Of a stretch of DNA of 64,000 nt, positions 1 to 7,859 are shown in pieces. The stretch's first letter is position 1; every line of letters begins with the position of its first letter. The stretch is from GW2011-AR15 sp964428335 (GTDB lineage: Archaea > Nanobdellota > Nanobdellia > Woesearchaeales > GW2011-AR15). The DNA is taken from the NCBI GenBank assembly GCA_964428335.1, contig CAYRXW010000004.1:1-64000 (forward strand), written 5' to 3'. The translations under genes were made by a program, and so were the position numbers. The notes under the pieces were generated by a model. It worked only from the letters and a program-made list of their open reading frames with translations. It ran no database searches and had not been told where the DNA came from.

Positions 1-44
1 CAATGCAAAGAGGCTAAATTAAGGCAACAGCTGATTTTAGAAAA

Positions 45-299
45 ATGAATATCCTTTCTCCTGCAGAAAGAGTGTTTGTCAGGCACCAATATGGAAATTC
101 AAGGTATGGGTTCGACAGCCAGATAATCATGATGGATGAAGGAAATCTCTGGATGCCTCATTCATCGCTTCCAAATCTAGGGACTTATCCGGGGATTTTA
201 AGGATTTTTGGGTATAAATTGCAACAGCTTCAGATAGGATATGAACTACATATGAAATTCCCAAATTGTGGGTATATAACAAATAATGTAATCCAATAA
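45..299 (+). CDS. Hypothetical small protein, doubtful
   Basis: An 84-residue open frame with no recognised family. All its arginine codons are AGA or AGG, as in the genuine genes of this window, which slightly favours coding. There is no visible ribosome site, and too little upstream sequence to judge a promoter. A competing 63-residue frame on the other strand starts with a GTG overlapping the stop of the prefoldin gene, so this stretch (1-314) could instead hold a remnant of a downstream operon gene. In many archaea ftsY follows pfdA, but no FtsY motif is visible here. Confidence 0.25.
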   Translation: MNILSPAERVFVRHQYGNSRYGFDSQIIMMDEGNLWMPHSSLPNLGTYPGILRIFGYKLQQLQIGYELHMKFPNCGYITNNVIQ

Positions 300-314
300 A
301 AATAAGTATGAAAA

Positions 315-719
315 TCACTCAAACTCTTTCTGTATCTCTTCAATTCTCACAATTATCTCTTTCATTTGCTTGACTATCTCTTCCCTGTATTTTGAAAGTT
401 CAGTCAGCTGGTTGTCCAGGATCTTTATGACTTCCCCTGGGCTTTTTTCGACAGTCACATTGCTTCCGACATTCACCATCAGTTGCTTGATGTCTGTGAG
501 TTCAGCCTTCATGTATATCCCCGAAGTTATAGGGACCCTAAGCTCATCCCCTTTCTTAAGCTCAGTGAACTTATTGACTATAAGTTTTGAGGAATTAAGT
601 TCTGCTAGCTGCTCATCCACATGCTCCAGATGTGTATTTAGCTTCTTTATCTCTTCATCCAGCTCTTTTAGCTCTGAATATAGTTCCTGTTTCCTGCTAC
701 TGTCTATCTCCTTTGGCAT
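315..719 (-). CDS. pfdA: Prefoldin subunit alpha
   Basis: Subunit of the hexameric archaeal prefoldin, a cytosolic ATP-independent chaperone that holds unfolded proteins for the thermosome. The 134-residue protein has the family plan: a long N-terminal helix (about residues 5-48), a short beta hairpin region with the hallmark VNVGSNVTVEKS near 82-93, and a C-terminal coiled coil. Length is normal. The ATG follows a GGAGG ribosome site and lies 23 nt inside the 3' end of prs, so it is probably the last gene of the aIF6-prs-pfdA operon. Pairing of pfdA with aIF6 is common in archaea. Confidence 0.95.
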   Translation of the reverse strand: MPKEIDSSRKQELYSELKELDEEIKKLNTHLEHVDEQLAELNSSKLIVNKFTELKKGDELRVPITSGIYMKAELTDIKQLMVNVGSNVTVEKSPGEVIKILDNQLTELSKYREEIVKQMKEIIVRIEEIQKEFE

Positions 720-1662
720 CTACTTTTTCCTCCCATGAAAATAATTCCCCTAATGACTTATGGTCATGAATCCTCTGTATGACCTGGGCCATGATTTCTG
801 CAATCGAAAGTATTTTTAGTTTCGATATCATCTTCTCTTCTGGTATAGGCACTGTGTCTGTGACAATAATCTCTTTAGCCCTGCACTTTTCAAGCTTCTT
901 ATGCGCATCGCTGCTAAGGACTGCGTGGGTTGCTGCAATATAGACTTCTTTTGCACCCATTGAAATCAATGCATCTGCTCCTGCTGCAATTGTTCCGCCT
1001 GTATCTATCATATCATCCAAAAGCAGGCATGTCTTCCCTTTGACATCCCCTATGACATTCACAACTTCAGCCTGGCTGTGCCTTGGCCTTCTCTTGTCAA
1101 TTATTGCAAGAGGGCAGTCCAGCAACTTTGCAAACTTCCTTGTCTTTTTTGCAAACCCTGAATCTGAAGCGACAGCAACAATATCCTTCAGTTTCTTCTC
1201 ATGAAAATAATTCACAAACAAAGGATATGCTTCAAAATGATCTACATTAATATCAAAAAAACCTACCAGCTGCGGGCTGTGAAGATCAACTGTAATTATC
1301 CTGTCAGCACCTGCCTTGGTCAGGAGGTTTGCGACAAGCTTTGCAGTTATCGGTTCCCTTGCGCTGTTTCTCCTATCCTGCCTCGCATAGCCAAAATAAG
1401 GTATCACGACGTTTATCCTCTGCACTGAGCTTCGCTTCATTGCATCTATCATGATAAGAAGCTCCATCAGGTTCTGGTTCACAGGCCTTGATGTCGGCTG
1501 GATTATGAAAACATCATCTCCCCTTACAACAGTTGAGCTTTTAACATAGGTCTCAGTGTCTGGGAAAGTCTTCACAGTCATCTCGCACATAGGGAGGTTA
1601 AGAAACGAGCAAATCTTCTGCGCAAATTCAGGATGTGCATTGCCTGAGAAAATTTTTATCAT
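697..1662 (-). CDS. prs: Ribose-phosphate pyrophosphokinase (PRPP synthetase)
   Basis: Makes 5-phosphoribosyl-1-pyrophosphate from ribose 5-phosphate and ATP for nucleotide and cofactor synthesis. Class I features are visible in the 321-residue protein: the YFGYARQDRR loop near 89-98, the DLHSPQ metal/ATP region near 126-131, and the PRPP-binding loop DDMIDTGGT near 216-224. A GGTGA ribosome site precedes the ATG. It lies 24 nt after aIF6 and overlaps pfdA, so the three genes are probably co-transcribed. The last 25 or so residues extend beyond the usual bacterial C-terminus. Confidence 0.97.
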   Translation of the reverse strand: MIKIFSGNAHPEFAQKICSFLNLPMCEMTVKTFPDTETYVKSSTVVRGDDVFIIQPTSRPVNQNLMELLIMIDAMKRSSVQRINVVIPYFGYARQDRRNSAREPITAKLVANLLTKAGADRIITVDLHSPQLVGFFDINVDHFEAYPLFVNYFHEKKLKDIVAVASDSGFAKKTRKFAKLLDCPLAIIDKRRPRHSQAEVVNVIGDVKGKTCLLLDDMIDTGGTIAAGADALISMGAKEVYIAATHAVLSSDAHKKLEKCRAKEIIVTDTVPIPEEKMISKLKILSIAEIMAQVIQRIHDHKSLGELFSWEEKVDAKGDRQ

Positions 1663-1686
1663 ATTTTCACCTTTCTTGCATTAATT

Positions 1687-2361
1687 CTATCCTTCTGAAA
1701 AACCAAGCGCCTCATCCAGGTTCACAATCTCAGGGCCTCCTGATGATTCTCCTACAATAAACCCATGTTTGTTGCCGATGAATGCAGAGCTTACATTTGG
1801 GGAACCGAAATTAAGCGTCCCTTTTGTGATCTTCTGCTTTGTCAGGGTCTTTAGGAACTTAAGTTCAAATTCCCTGATATCAGGGCTTACAATAAAACCT
1901 ACAGTATTGCTTTTTGCAAGGCTTCCGACAATCTCAAGCTCGTTTATCTTCCCGGGCTTTACTTTAAGCCCTGTGTTTTTTTCAATGGACTTAAGCGCAT
2001 GCTCATCGAATGTCGGGTTTGCTATTATCCCGTTTTCTGTAAAAAGAAGATTGTTCCCTAAAGCAGTAAGCTCGCTTTTCACAACTGCATATTTTATCCC
2101 AAGCCTCTTTAATTCCTTAAGTTCAGAATCAAACATTATCTCAGGCACAAGCAATATATCATCATTGCCTGAAAGGAAAACTCCCAATAGATCAGTTCCT
2201 GCAGCCCTAAGCTCATATACTGGGACCTTTAGGATCTTATGGAACTCATCCCTCAAGTGTTTTGTTGTGCTGTAAGGGACAAGACAGTACTTGTTTGTCG
2301 CAAAGCAAAAAAGCCCTATATTTGGGTTTCCCTGGAAATTAGATGTGATTACGTGAGTCAT
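1687..2361 (-). CDS. eif6: Translation initiation factor 6 (ribosome anti-association factor)
   Basis: Archaeal aIF6 binds the large ribosomal subunit and prevents premature joining of the small subunit. The 224-residue length and the opening ITSNFQGNPNIGLFCFATN with the following CLVP match the pentein-fold family, including internally repeated GNN/ANP/SNTVG-like motifs. It is first in the operon: a TTTATAAA box lies about 28 nt before the ATG, so the transcript is probably leaderless. prs and pfdA follow on the same strand. Confidence 0.97.
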   Translation of the reverse strand: MTHVITSNFQGNPNIGLFCFATNKYCLVPYSTTKHLRDEFHKILKVPVYELRAAGTDLLGVFLSGNDDILLVPEIMFDSELKELKRLGIKYAVVKSELTALGNNLLFTENGIIANPTFDEHALKSIEKNTGLKVKPGKINELEIVGSLAKSNTVGFIVSPDIREFELKFLKTLTKQKITKGTLNFGSPNVSSAFIGNKHGFIVGESSGGPEIVNLDEALGFSEG

Positions 2362-2413
2362 AAATATTCTGGAAGGAGGAGGGGTTTATAAAGGTTGACT
2401 AACTAAATAAATT

Positions 2414-2453
2414 ATTACTATAAAGTAATTACAAATAGAAATATTTAAATATA
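2414..2453 (+). promoter_or_regulatory. Promoter with 16-bp palindrome and TATA box
   Basis: ATTACT-ATAA-AGTAAT at 2414-2429 is a perfect 6-4-6 inverted repeat. A TATTTAAATA-type box follows at about 2440-2451, and the ATG of the von Willebrand A gene lies about 28 nt after the box centre (leaderless). The palindrome ends 46 nt before the ATG. Closely similar palindrome, spacer and TATA arrangements occur at 39904 and 56014. Confidence 0.6.
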
Positions 2454-2474
2454 GTTGATTTCCCAAGTTTTAGA

Positions 2475-4934
2475 ATGACCCATAAAGGTATGACTCTATC
2501 GACAGCAAGTTATGCAAGTAAAAGTATTGCTTTCAGTACACCTGATTTAGTAAGCATGGGCATTGCCATCTCTCCAAGTGCTCCGTCTCCAATTGCAGAA
2601 ATATATCCAACACAATCCGGCGCAGTGCTGACAAAGCTGAATGATACATTACGAAGCTATGATGAGACAATATCTAGAGCCACGGATAGGGCTGTAGCAC
2701 AATCAAGAAGCCTTGGAGCAAATTATAGCAGGATACTTGCTACGCCTCAAGGAATATTTTTAGAGACTTCTCCTGGCATGTATCAGCTGATAGACCAGGC
2801 ATCTTTAGAAAATGCTGTAGCTTTAGGGCTGGCAGATAAAACGCTGTGGAGACAATCACCTGAAGCAAAAGATGATTGCGGTGCATGTGGCTCAGTAGGA
2901 AAGACAAGACTATATCAAGTAGTATCAGACAAAGATGCCGGCTTGGTCAATGCTATCTATGAATGTCAAAACTGTTCAAGCCTATCTATTGCCGTAGCTG
3001 ATGCTGCTCAGATAAAATCAAATGATGATGATGTACACTGCAGCAGCTGTTCAGGGACATTGTATGGCCCGGATAATTCCTTAAGATATGTGTCATGGGT
3101 GCCACTTAATGTTGATGGTGAAAAGGTTGTTGCAAAGAAATACCATTGCGATAGCTGCGACCATGAAACTTTGGTCACTGCAGCCGGAGTAATTGCACCA
3201 TACCGAACAACTCAAAACAGCCACTTTTCCGGTGCACCTTTGACTTATGCTGGAGGAATGGGTAGTGTAATTGCTGTTTCAGACGGATATGCCGGGATTG
3301 ATATGGTCGATCTTGCAAGATTTGACCTGATGGGCTCAAATGGTGTCTTGCCTTCTGGAGCAGCCATAAACAATGTCAATCTGACTATGTTGTCTCCTCA
3401 TATCGGAGAAGGAAATTCTTTGGTTTATGCTCCAAGACAAGGTGAAAATTGCCTCACTCTCAGAATAGATACAAAAGAGACACCAAGCAATGTCATCTAT
3501 CTTACTGACAGGTCAGGAAGCACGGAAGATATCGAATTACTAATACAAAAGATGCTGAAATATCATGCAGGAAATGAAAATTTGAATATAGGTGTAATTG
3601 GGTTTGGAACAGATAGCGAAGTGCTTTTACAGCTGACAAACGCAGGAGATAAAAATACTATTTTGGAAACAGCTGATAAAGTAAGGCATATGAAATCAGC
3701 AACAAACATCTATGGAGGGCTTGCAAGAGCTTACTTGATGGCTAAGGAAGCCTATGAATCTAACGGCCTACCGACGCAGATAATACTCTTAAGTGATGGA
3801 ATGCCGTTGGGTCCAGCTCCAATAGCTGCTGATATCGCTGAAGCATATAATAAACTTGGAATTAAACTGCCATATGCATCAGAGTCAATCGATATTGATA
3901 GTCCTCAGTTTTATGAGAAAGCATTAAGCTTGATAAGAAGCACCCTCCCAGAAGGAGCAAACATCAAATTATCCTGTCTTGAAATAGGGGCTGATTTCAA
4001 TGGTGAAGTCATGCTGGCATTGGTAGGCCAGAAAGGAGAATATCAAAAAATTGTAGACGGATCTGATGGAACATCAAGAGGATCTGAAGATGACAGGTAC
4101 CTCAGTATTTTTGGAGTTACCCTCTCACATGATTTCATTGATAAAGCCATCTGGACTGGAACTGACTTCAAATTGAGCTATACTGTTAGAACTAAAAAAG
4201 GAGAAATATTAAGCTCATCTAATGAAGAGCTTGGGGATCTGGTCAATGGCCTAAGGGCGACTATCAATTTGGGTGACTTAACTGGGATAAGAGCCGGAGA
4301 GCAACTGGTCATTGAAGCCAAGTATTCATATCTTGATTTCAGAGATGGACAGACGCATACAGGAGCATTCAGTACAACCGTAAAGATATCAGATCCCGGA
4401 AAAGTGAAATTCAATGCTTTGACTTATCCTGATTACCTTCAGAGGACGATAGCTATGGAACTTGAAAGGCTGGAGAGATTAGGAGAAGAATCTTCAGGAT
4501 TAAGTTCACCAAATGTAATTAGATATAAAGATACGGTAATAAGATTAGATCTTTTACTGGCAGGCTATCCCACAGCAAAGAAGGAAGATTCAGAAAGAAA
4601 AAAAGAAGCTTTGATTGTCCTTGATGCAATAAGAAGTGAAGCTTATTCACTTGGATATGAAGAAGAGGATTTAAGGACATTGCCGGGATTCAGTGATCTG
4701 CTGGTATATGCAGGCAAGAGCGTACCGCATCCTAACAAAGTCAGGATGGATAGGATAATAGCAGCACATAAAGCACAGATGACTTCAAGGGATGCCAGCC
4801 AATTTTCATCAATGGCTTATGGAATGTCGAATATGATGAAATCAAGTCCTATAACAATGTTCACGCCAGCTGATAAGCCGGAGGATCCTCCATCCGAAGC
4901 ATCTAAGAGATTGAGAAAGAGAGCGACAAGATAA
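2475..4934 (+). CDS. Zinc-ribbon and von Willebrand A domain protein
   Basis: An 819-residue protein of unknown role. Its N-terminal 120 residues are unassigned. Two CxxC pairs follow at about 135/138 with 164/167, then 189/192 with 225/228, consistent with two zinc ribbons. A von Willebrand A domain starts near residue 340: DRSGS at 345-349 is the DxSxS metal site, SATNIYGGL supplies the conserved Thr, and LLSDGMP the distal Asp, so metal-dependent ligand binding should be intact. No signal peptide is seen. The C-terminal 200 residues are helical. It heads an operon with two unknown genes, the next starting 2 nt after its stop, under a palindromic promoter. Probably an intracellular scaffold or effector; the function is not known. 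Confidence 0.85.
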   Translation: MTHKGMTLSTASYASKSIAFSTPDLVSMGIAISPSAPSPIAEIYPTQSGAVLTKLNDTLRSYDETISRATDRAVAQSRSLGANYSRILATPQGIFLETSPGMYQLIDQASLENAVALGLADKTLWRQSPEAKDDCGACGSVGKTRLYQVVSDKDAGLVNAIYECQNCSSLSIAVADAAQIKSNDDDVHCSSCSGTLYGPDNSLRYVSWVPLNVDGEKVVAKKYHCDSCDHETLVTAAGVIAPYRTTQNSHFSGAPLTYAGGMGSVIAVSDGYAGIDMVDLARFDLMGSNGVLPSGAAINNVNLTMLSPHIGEGNSLVYAPRQGENCLTLRIDTKETPSNVIYLTDRSGSTEDIELLIQKMLKYHAGNENLNIGVIGFGTDSEVLLQLTNAGDKNTILETADKVRHMKSATNIYGGLARAYLMAKEAYESNGLPTQIILLSDGMPLGPAPIAADIAEAYNKLGIKLPYASESIDIDSPQFYEKALSLIRSTLPEGANIKLSCLEIGADFNGEVMLALVGQKGEYQKIVDGSDGTSRGSEDDRYLSIFGVTLSHDFIDKAIWTGTDFKLSYTVRTKKGEILSSSNEELGDLVNGLRATINLGDLTGIRAGEQLVIEAKYSYLDFRDGQTHTGAFSTTVKISDPGKVKFNALTYPDYLQRTIAMELERLERLGEESSGLSSPNVIRYKDTVIRLDLLLAGYPTAKKEDSERKKEALIVLDAIRSEAYSLGYEEEDLRTLPGFSDLLVYAGKSVPHPNKVRMDRIIAAHKAQMTSRDASQFSSMAYGMSNMMKSSPITMFTPADKPEDPPSEASKRLRKRATR

Positions 4935-4936
4935 CG

Positions 4937-5881
4937 ATGAACCCTTACCTAACTCTGGCAACTTTAATCAGGGAATCCAGAGAGATAGTGAAGCAGGATC
5001 CGCATTTTACAGATTATGTTATTAGAGAATTAAATCAGAATTATTTGCCAAATCATGAAGTAGGAATAAAAGGCTATGATGATGCTTTCTTAAGGCTTTC
5101 AGTCCAATTCATCAATATCTATGCAGACATCTATGGCATGAGCAGACATCCATGGGCAGAGCACTTGAATAAGAGGATCGAAAATCTTGGAGAATTTGTA
5201 TCTCAATTGGAGCATAATTTTTTTGCAGGTGATTATGAAGGCTGTTTCAGGTTAATCGAGACAATCCCTAAGAATTTCAAGACTCAATTGCAGATACCTT
5301 GGGAAGATGGAGAAGAAGGAACTGATTATGTGATATCAAATTATTTCGTCAATCGCCTAGATGAAATGAAATTCACATGCGTAAGACTGAATAAATTTAA
5401 GGCTAGTGAAATATTAGAAAACTTTCATTTAAATCCAAATGAATCGAAAGTAGTTTATTTAGCAATCGGGATAAATGAAACTATCTACAATTCATTATTG
5501 AAAGACCAATATTTTGACCAATTTAAGAAAATTATAGATGCTATGAATGAGAAATATGGCTTAGCCCCTCAAAAGAAAGGAAGATTAAAAGAATTTTTTG
5601 AAAATTACTATGTGGCAAAAGTTTTTATGGAGGATCCGAATTATAGTGCAATAATAAGATCTTCCATCAATGAATCATTCGATAGTATATCCACATCTAT
5701 TAATTCGGCCTTTGAACAGTTTATTTCTGGTGATTTCAGCAAGATTGATCTGCAAAAAGTAATAATAGAACTTGGAAATTCTCTGGAAACTGATAATGGA
5801 GAAGTTAAACCATATTTGCTTTCTTTTATGTTAACATGCAATGAACTGCATAGTATTGCTACAGAGTTCGTTAGCACATAG
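4937..5881 (+). CDS. Hypothetical protein in the vWA operon
   Basis: A 314-residue, mostly helical, apparently soluble protein with no family I recognise. It starts 2 nt after the stop of the zinc-ribbon/vWA gene, so the two are almost certainly co-translated and may act together. Codon use and composition match the neighbours. A short stretch, FFAGDYEG near residue 98, resembles FFAGDYIG in the protein at 40437; this may be only a common helical-repeat turn. Confidence 0.8.
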   Translation: MNPYLTLATLIRESREIVKQDPHFTDYVIRELNQNYLPNHEVGIKGYDDAFLRLSVQFINIYADIYGMSRHPWAEHLNKRIENLGEFVSQLEHNFFAGDYEGCFRLIETIPKNFKTQLQIPWEDGEEGTDYVISNYFVNRLDEMKFTCVRLNKFKASEILENFHLNPNESKVVYLAIGINETIYNSLLKDQYFDQFKKIIDAMNEKYGLAPQKKGRLKEFFENYYVAKVFMEDPNYSAIIRSSINESFDSISTSINSAFEQFISGDFSKIDLQKVIIELGNSLETDNGEVKPYLLSFMLTCNELHSIATEFVST

Positions 5882-5978
5882 TATCATTGCTAATTTTATT
5901 TTTTAAATGTTTTGATTAATGCTAAATTATAATTCTTCAAATACCTTTTTTAATAGAATATTGTTTCCTTGTCAAAAA

Positions 5979-7859
5979 ATGCCAAGAAAAAACAAAAAGC
6001 ACTATGCTGTAGTGCAGTCATACGCCGGTGAGACTTTGGTATTTAACGCGCCCAAAAAAATACCAGTTGAGCTGGGCAAAGGTTTTGTCGAGAAGCCTGC
6101 AGAGGATTTAAAGGACCTTGACGGAATAATCGCTGCTGAATATACTGAGAACCCTTCTATCCCTTTTCCAAGGATAAGGCATATGCTTTTTTCCACAGAT
6201 GCTGAATATAGGCAGGCCCATGATGTGGTCTATTATAATCATGAAAGCATGTACATCCCGCAGATGGCTTATAGCCTGATTGCAGGAATGCTTGATGAGC
6301 TTAAAAAAAGAAAGCTGGTGAATTCTAAATCTGAACTTATGGATATCCTTACGTATGATATGGCCATGCAGAATCAGCTTGAGATTGAAATTAAGAATGT
6401 CAAGGAGAAAAAGATAGCACCTCAAAAAAAAGCCGAAGAGGTAAGGCAGCTCATAAGCAAATATAGCTCGCTTGAATATGAAGATGAGAGATATGAAAAA
6501 AAAGGGAAGATAATTGATGTTGTCTTTGAAGCGATAAAATCTGCAATATCCCAGTATAACCTGAGGCATGATCTAAATGATTCTGAGTCGCTTTCTGCTG
6601 TTGACCAGACAATCATGAACTGGATAAACTGGAGCAGGGATCTTCATATTGATCTAGATTCTCCTGATATTCCTCTTGAGTGGATTGTAAAGGACACCTG
6701 GAAATCAAATAAGCCAGGGATATACCAGGCACTGGCAGAATATGACCCTTCCATGCAGGGATGGGCAGATGAGATCTCATCAAAGCCTAAGTGGCAGAAA
6801 TTTTCTTCTTGGGAAAACGATGACGCATTTATGAAAGCAAGAAGGGAGCTAATAAGGCATCACAAGGAAGCATCAAGGTATCTAAACGAAAATGAAGGAG
6901 TCACAACTTCAAGCAGGGAAACAGATGTTTCTGAAGCGAGGGAACATGCTGTTTCTGATAAGCCTGCAGGTTATTACAAGGAAAAGATGGCTGCATTATT
7001 TAATAGGCTTGGAATAAAAGGCCCAAAAAAATCGCATGTTGTAGTCTATGGAAAAATAGAAGTGATTGATGAGGATGAGTTAAAGAGGAGAGGACTTTCA
7101 TCAATGCCTCCACGTAACATACGACTGAGCGATGGGATAATAGAGCATGAAAACCTGGAAAAATACAGCATTCCAAAACTGATAAATGAGGCAAGGCTTA
7201 TCAGGAGGATATTTTCCCTGGCTGCCTACGAATGTCTTGATTTTTTCCATCACATCGAAGCATTAAGTAATAAGAAAGGAAACAGTTATCTTCATAGGAA
7301 AGCCCAGGCTGTCCTGTCATCATACAATGCGCTTTCAGTTCTGGTGCCTGAAGATGGATGGGCAAGGATAAACAGGGATTATAATATTATATATAACCAC
7401 CCACAGGTAATTGTTGACCAGGTATATGATTCAATGACAAAGAATCTTCTTGGTGCAATAGATGATGGCATGATTGATTCATATGTCCAGCGGGCATATA
7501 AAGTGGTTATGGCTGAAGAGCAGGCAGAGATAAAAAATGAAAGTGATGATAGGACAAGCCTTGAGACATTAGAGCACATGATGAAGCATTATAAGACAGC
7601 AAAAAGCCTTGTAGAAAGACTGAGGGTTACGCAGCCTGTAGTTCCAGGAAGATACATTGAAATGCTTGAGATACAGATGAAGATGGTGGTAGCTGACAGG
7701 TTCATGAATGGGGTTGATCCTGGGCCTTACTCTGACTATGCTCTTCCAATGGATGAACTTTTAAAACTTGATAAAAGGATTCAGTGGCTTAGCAGGACTT
7801 TAAGGGAGACATATGGGAAGAATATCAGCATCTCTTTTAAGAAAATAACCCAGTATTAG
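5979..7859 (+). CDS. Hypothetical protein, third gene of the vWA cluster
   Basis: About 626 residues from the chosen ATG at 5979. An earlier in-frame ATG at 5919 would add 20 residues encoded by very AT-rich sequence. The later start is preferred because a TTTTTTAATAG box is centred 27 nt before it, the leaderless pattern seen across the window. The protein is rich in charged helices (a coiled-coil-like part near 115-185), has no membrane segment, and I do not recognise it. It shares strand and proximity with the vWA gene pair and converges on the lhr-like gene with no intergenic space. Confidence 0.8.
   Translation: MPRKNKKHYAVVQSYAGETLVFNAPKKIPVELGKGFVEKPAEDLKDLDGIIAAEYTENPSIPFPRIRHMLFSTDAEYRQAHDVVYYNHESMYIPQMAYSLIAGMLDELKKRKLVNSKSELMDILTYDMAMQNQLEIEIKNVKEKKIAPQKKAEEVRQLISKYSSLEYEDERYEKKGKIIDVVFEAIKSAISQYNLRHDLNDSESLSAVDQTIMNWINWSRDLHIDLDSPDIPLEWIVKDTWKSNKPGIYQALAEYDPSMQGWADEISSKPKWQKFSSWENDDAFMKARRELIRHHKEASRYLNENEGVTTSSRETDVSEAREHAVSDKPAGYYKEKMAALFNRLGIKGPKKSHVVVYGKIEVIDEDELKRRGLSSMPPRNIRLSDGIIEHENLEKYSIPKLINEARLIRRIFSLAAYECLDFFHHIEALSNKKGNSYLHRKAQAVLSSYNALSVLVPEDGWARINRDYNIIYNHPQVIVDQVYDSMTKNLLGAIDDGMIDSYVQRAYKVVMAEEQAEIKNESDDRTSLETLEHMMKHYKTAKSLVERLRVTQPVVPGRYIEMLEIQMKMVVADRFMNGVDPGPYSDYALPMDELLKLDKRIQWLSRTLRETYGKNISISFKKITQY

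Noticed and set aside
127..318. Minus-strand 63-residue frame starting with GTG in the prefoldin stop
   Set aside because: Its hydrophobic start followed by a low-complexity middle has no match and codon use is poor. The plus-strand frame at 45 looks only slightly better, so neither is firm.
1201..1428. Plus-strand frame within prs
   Set aside because: Shadow of the PRPP synthetase, whose motifs are continuous on the minus strand.
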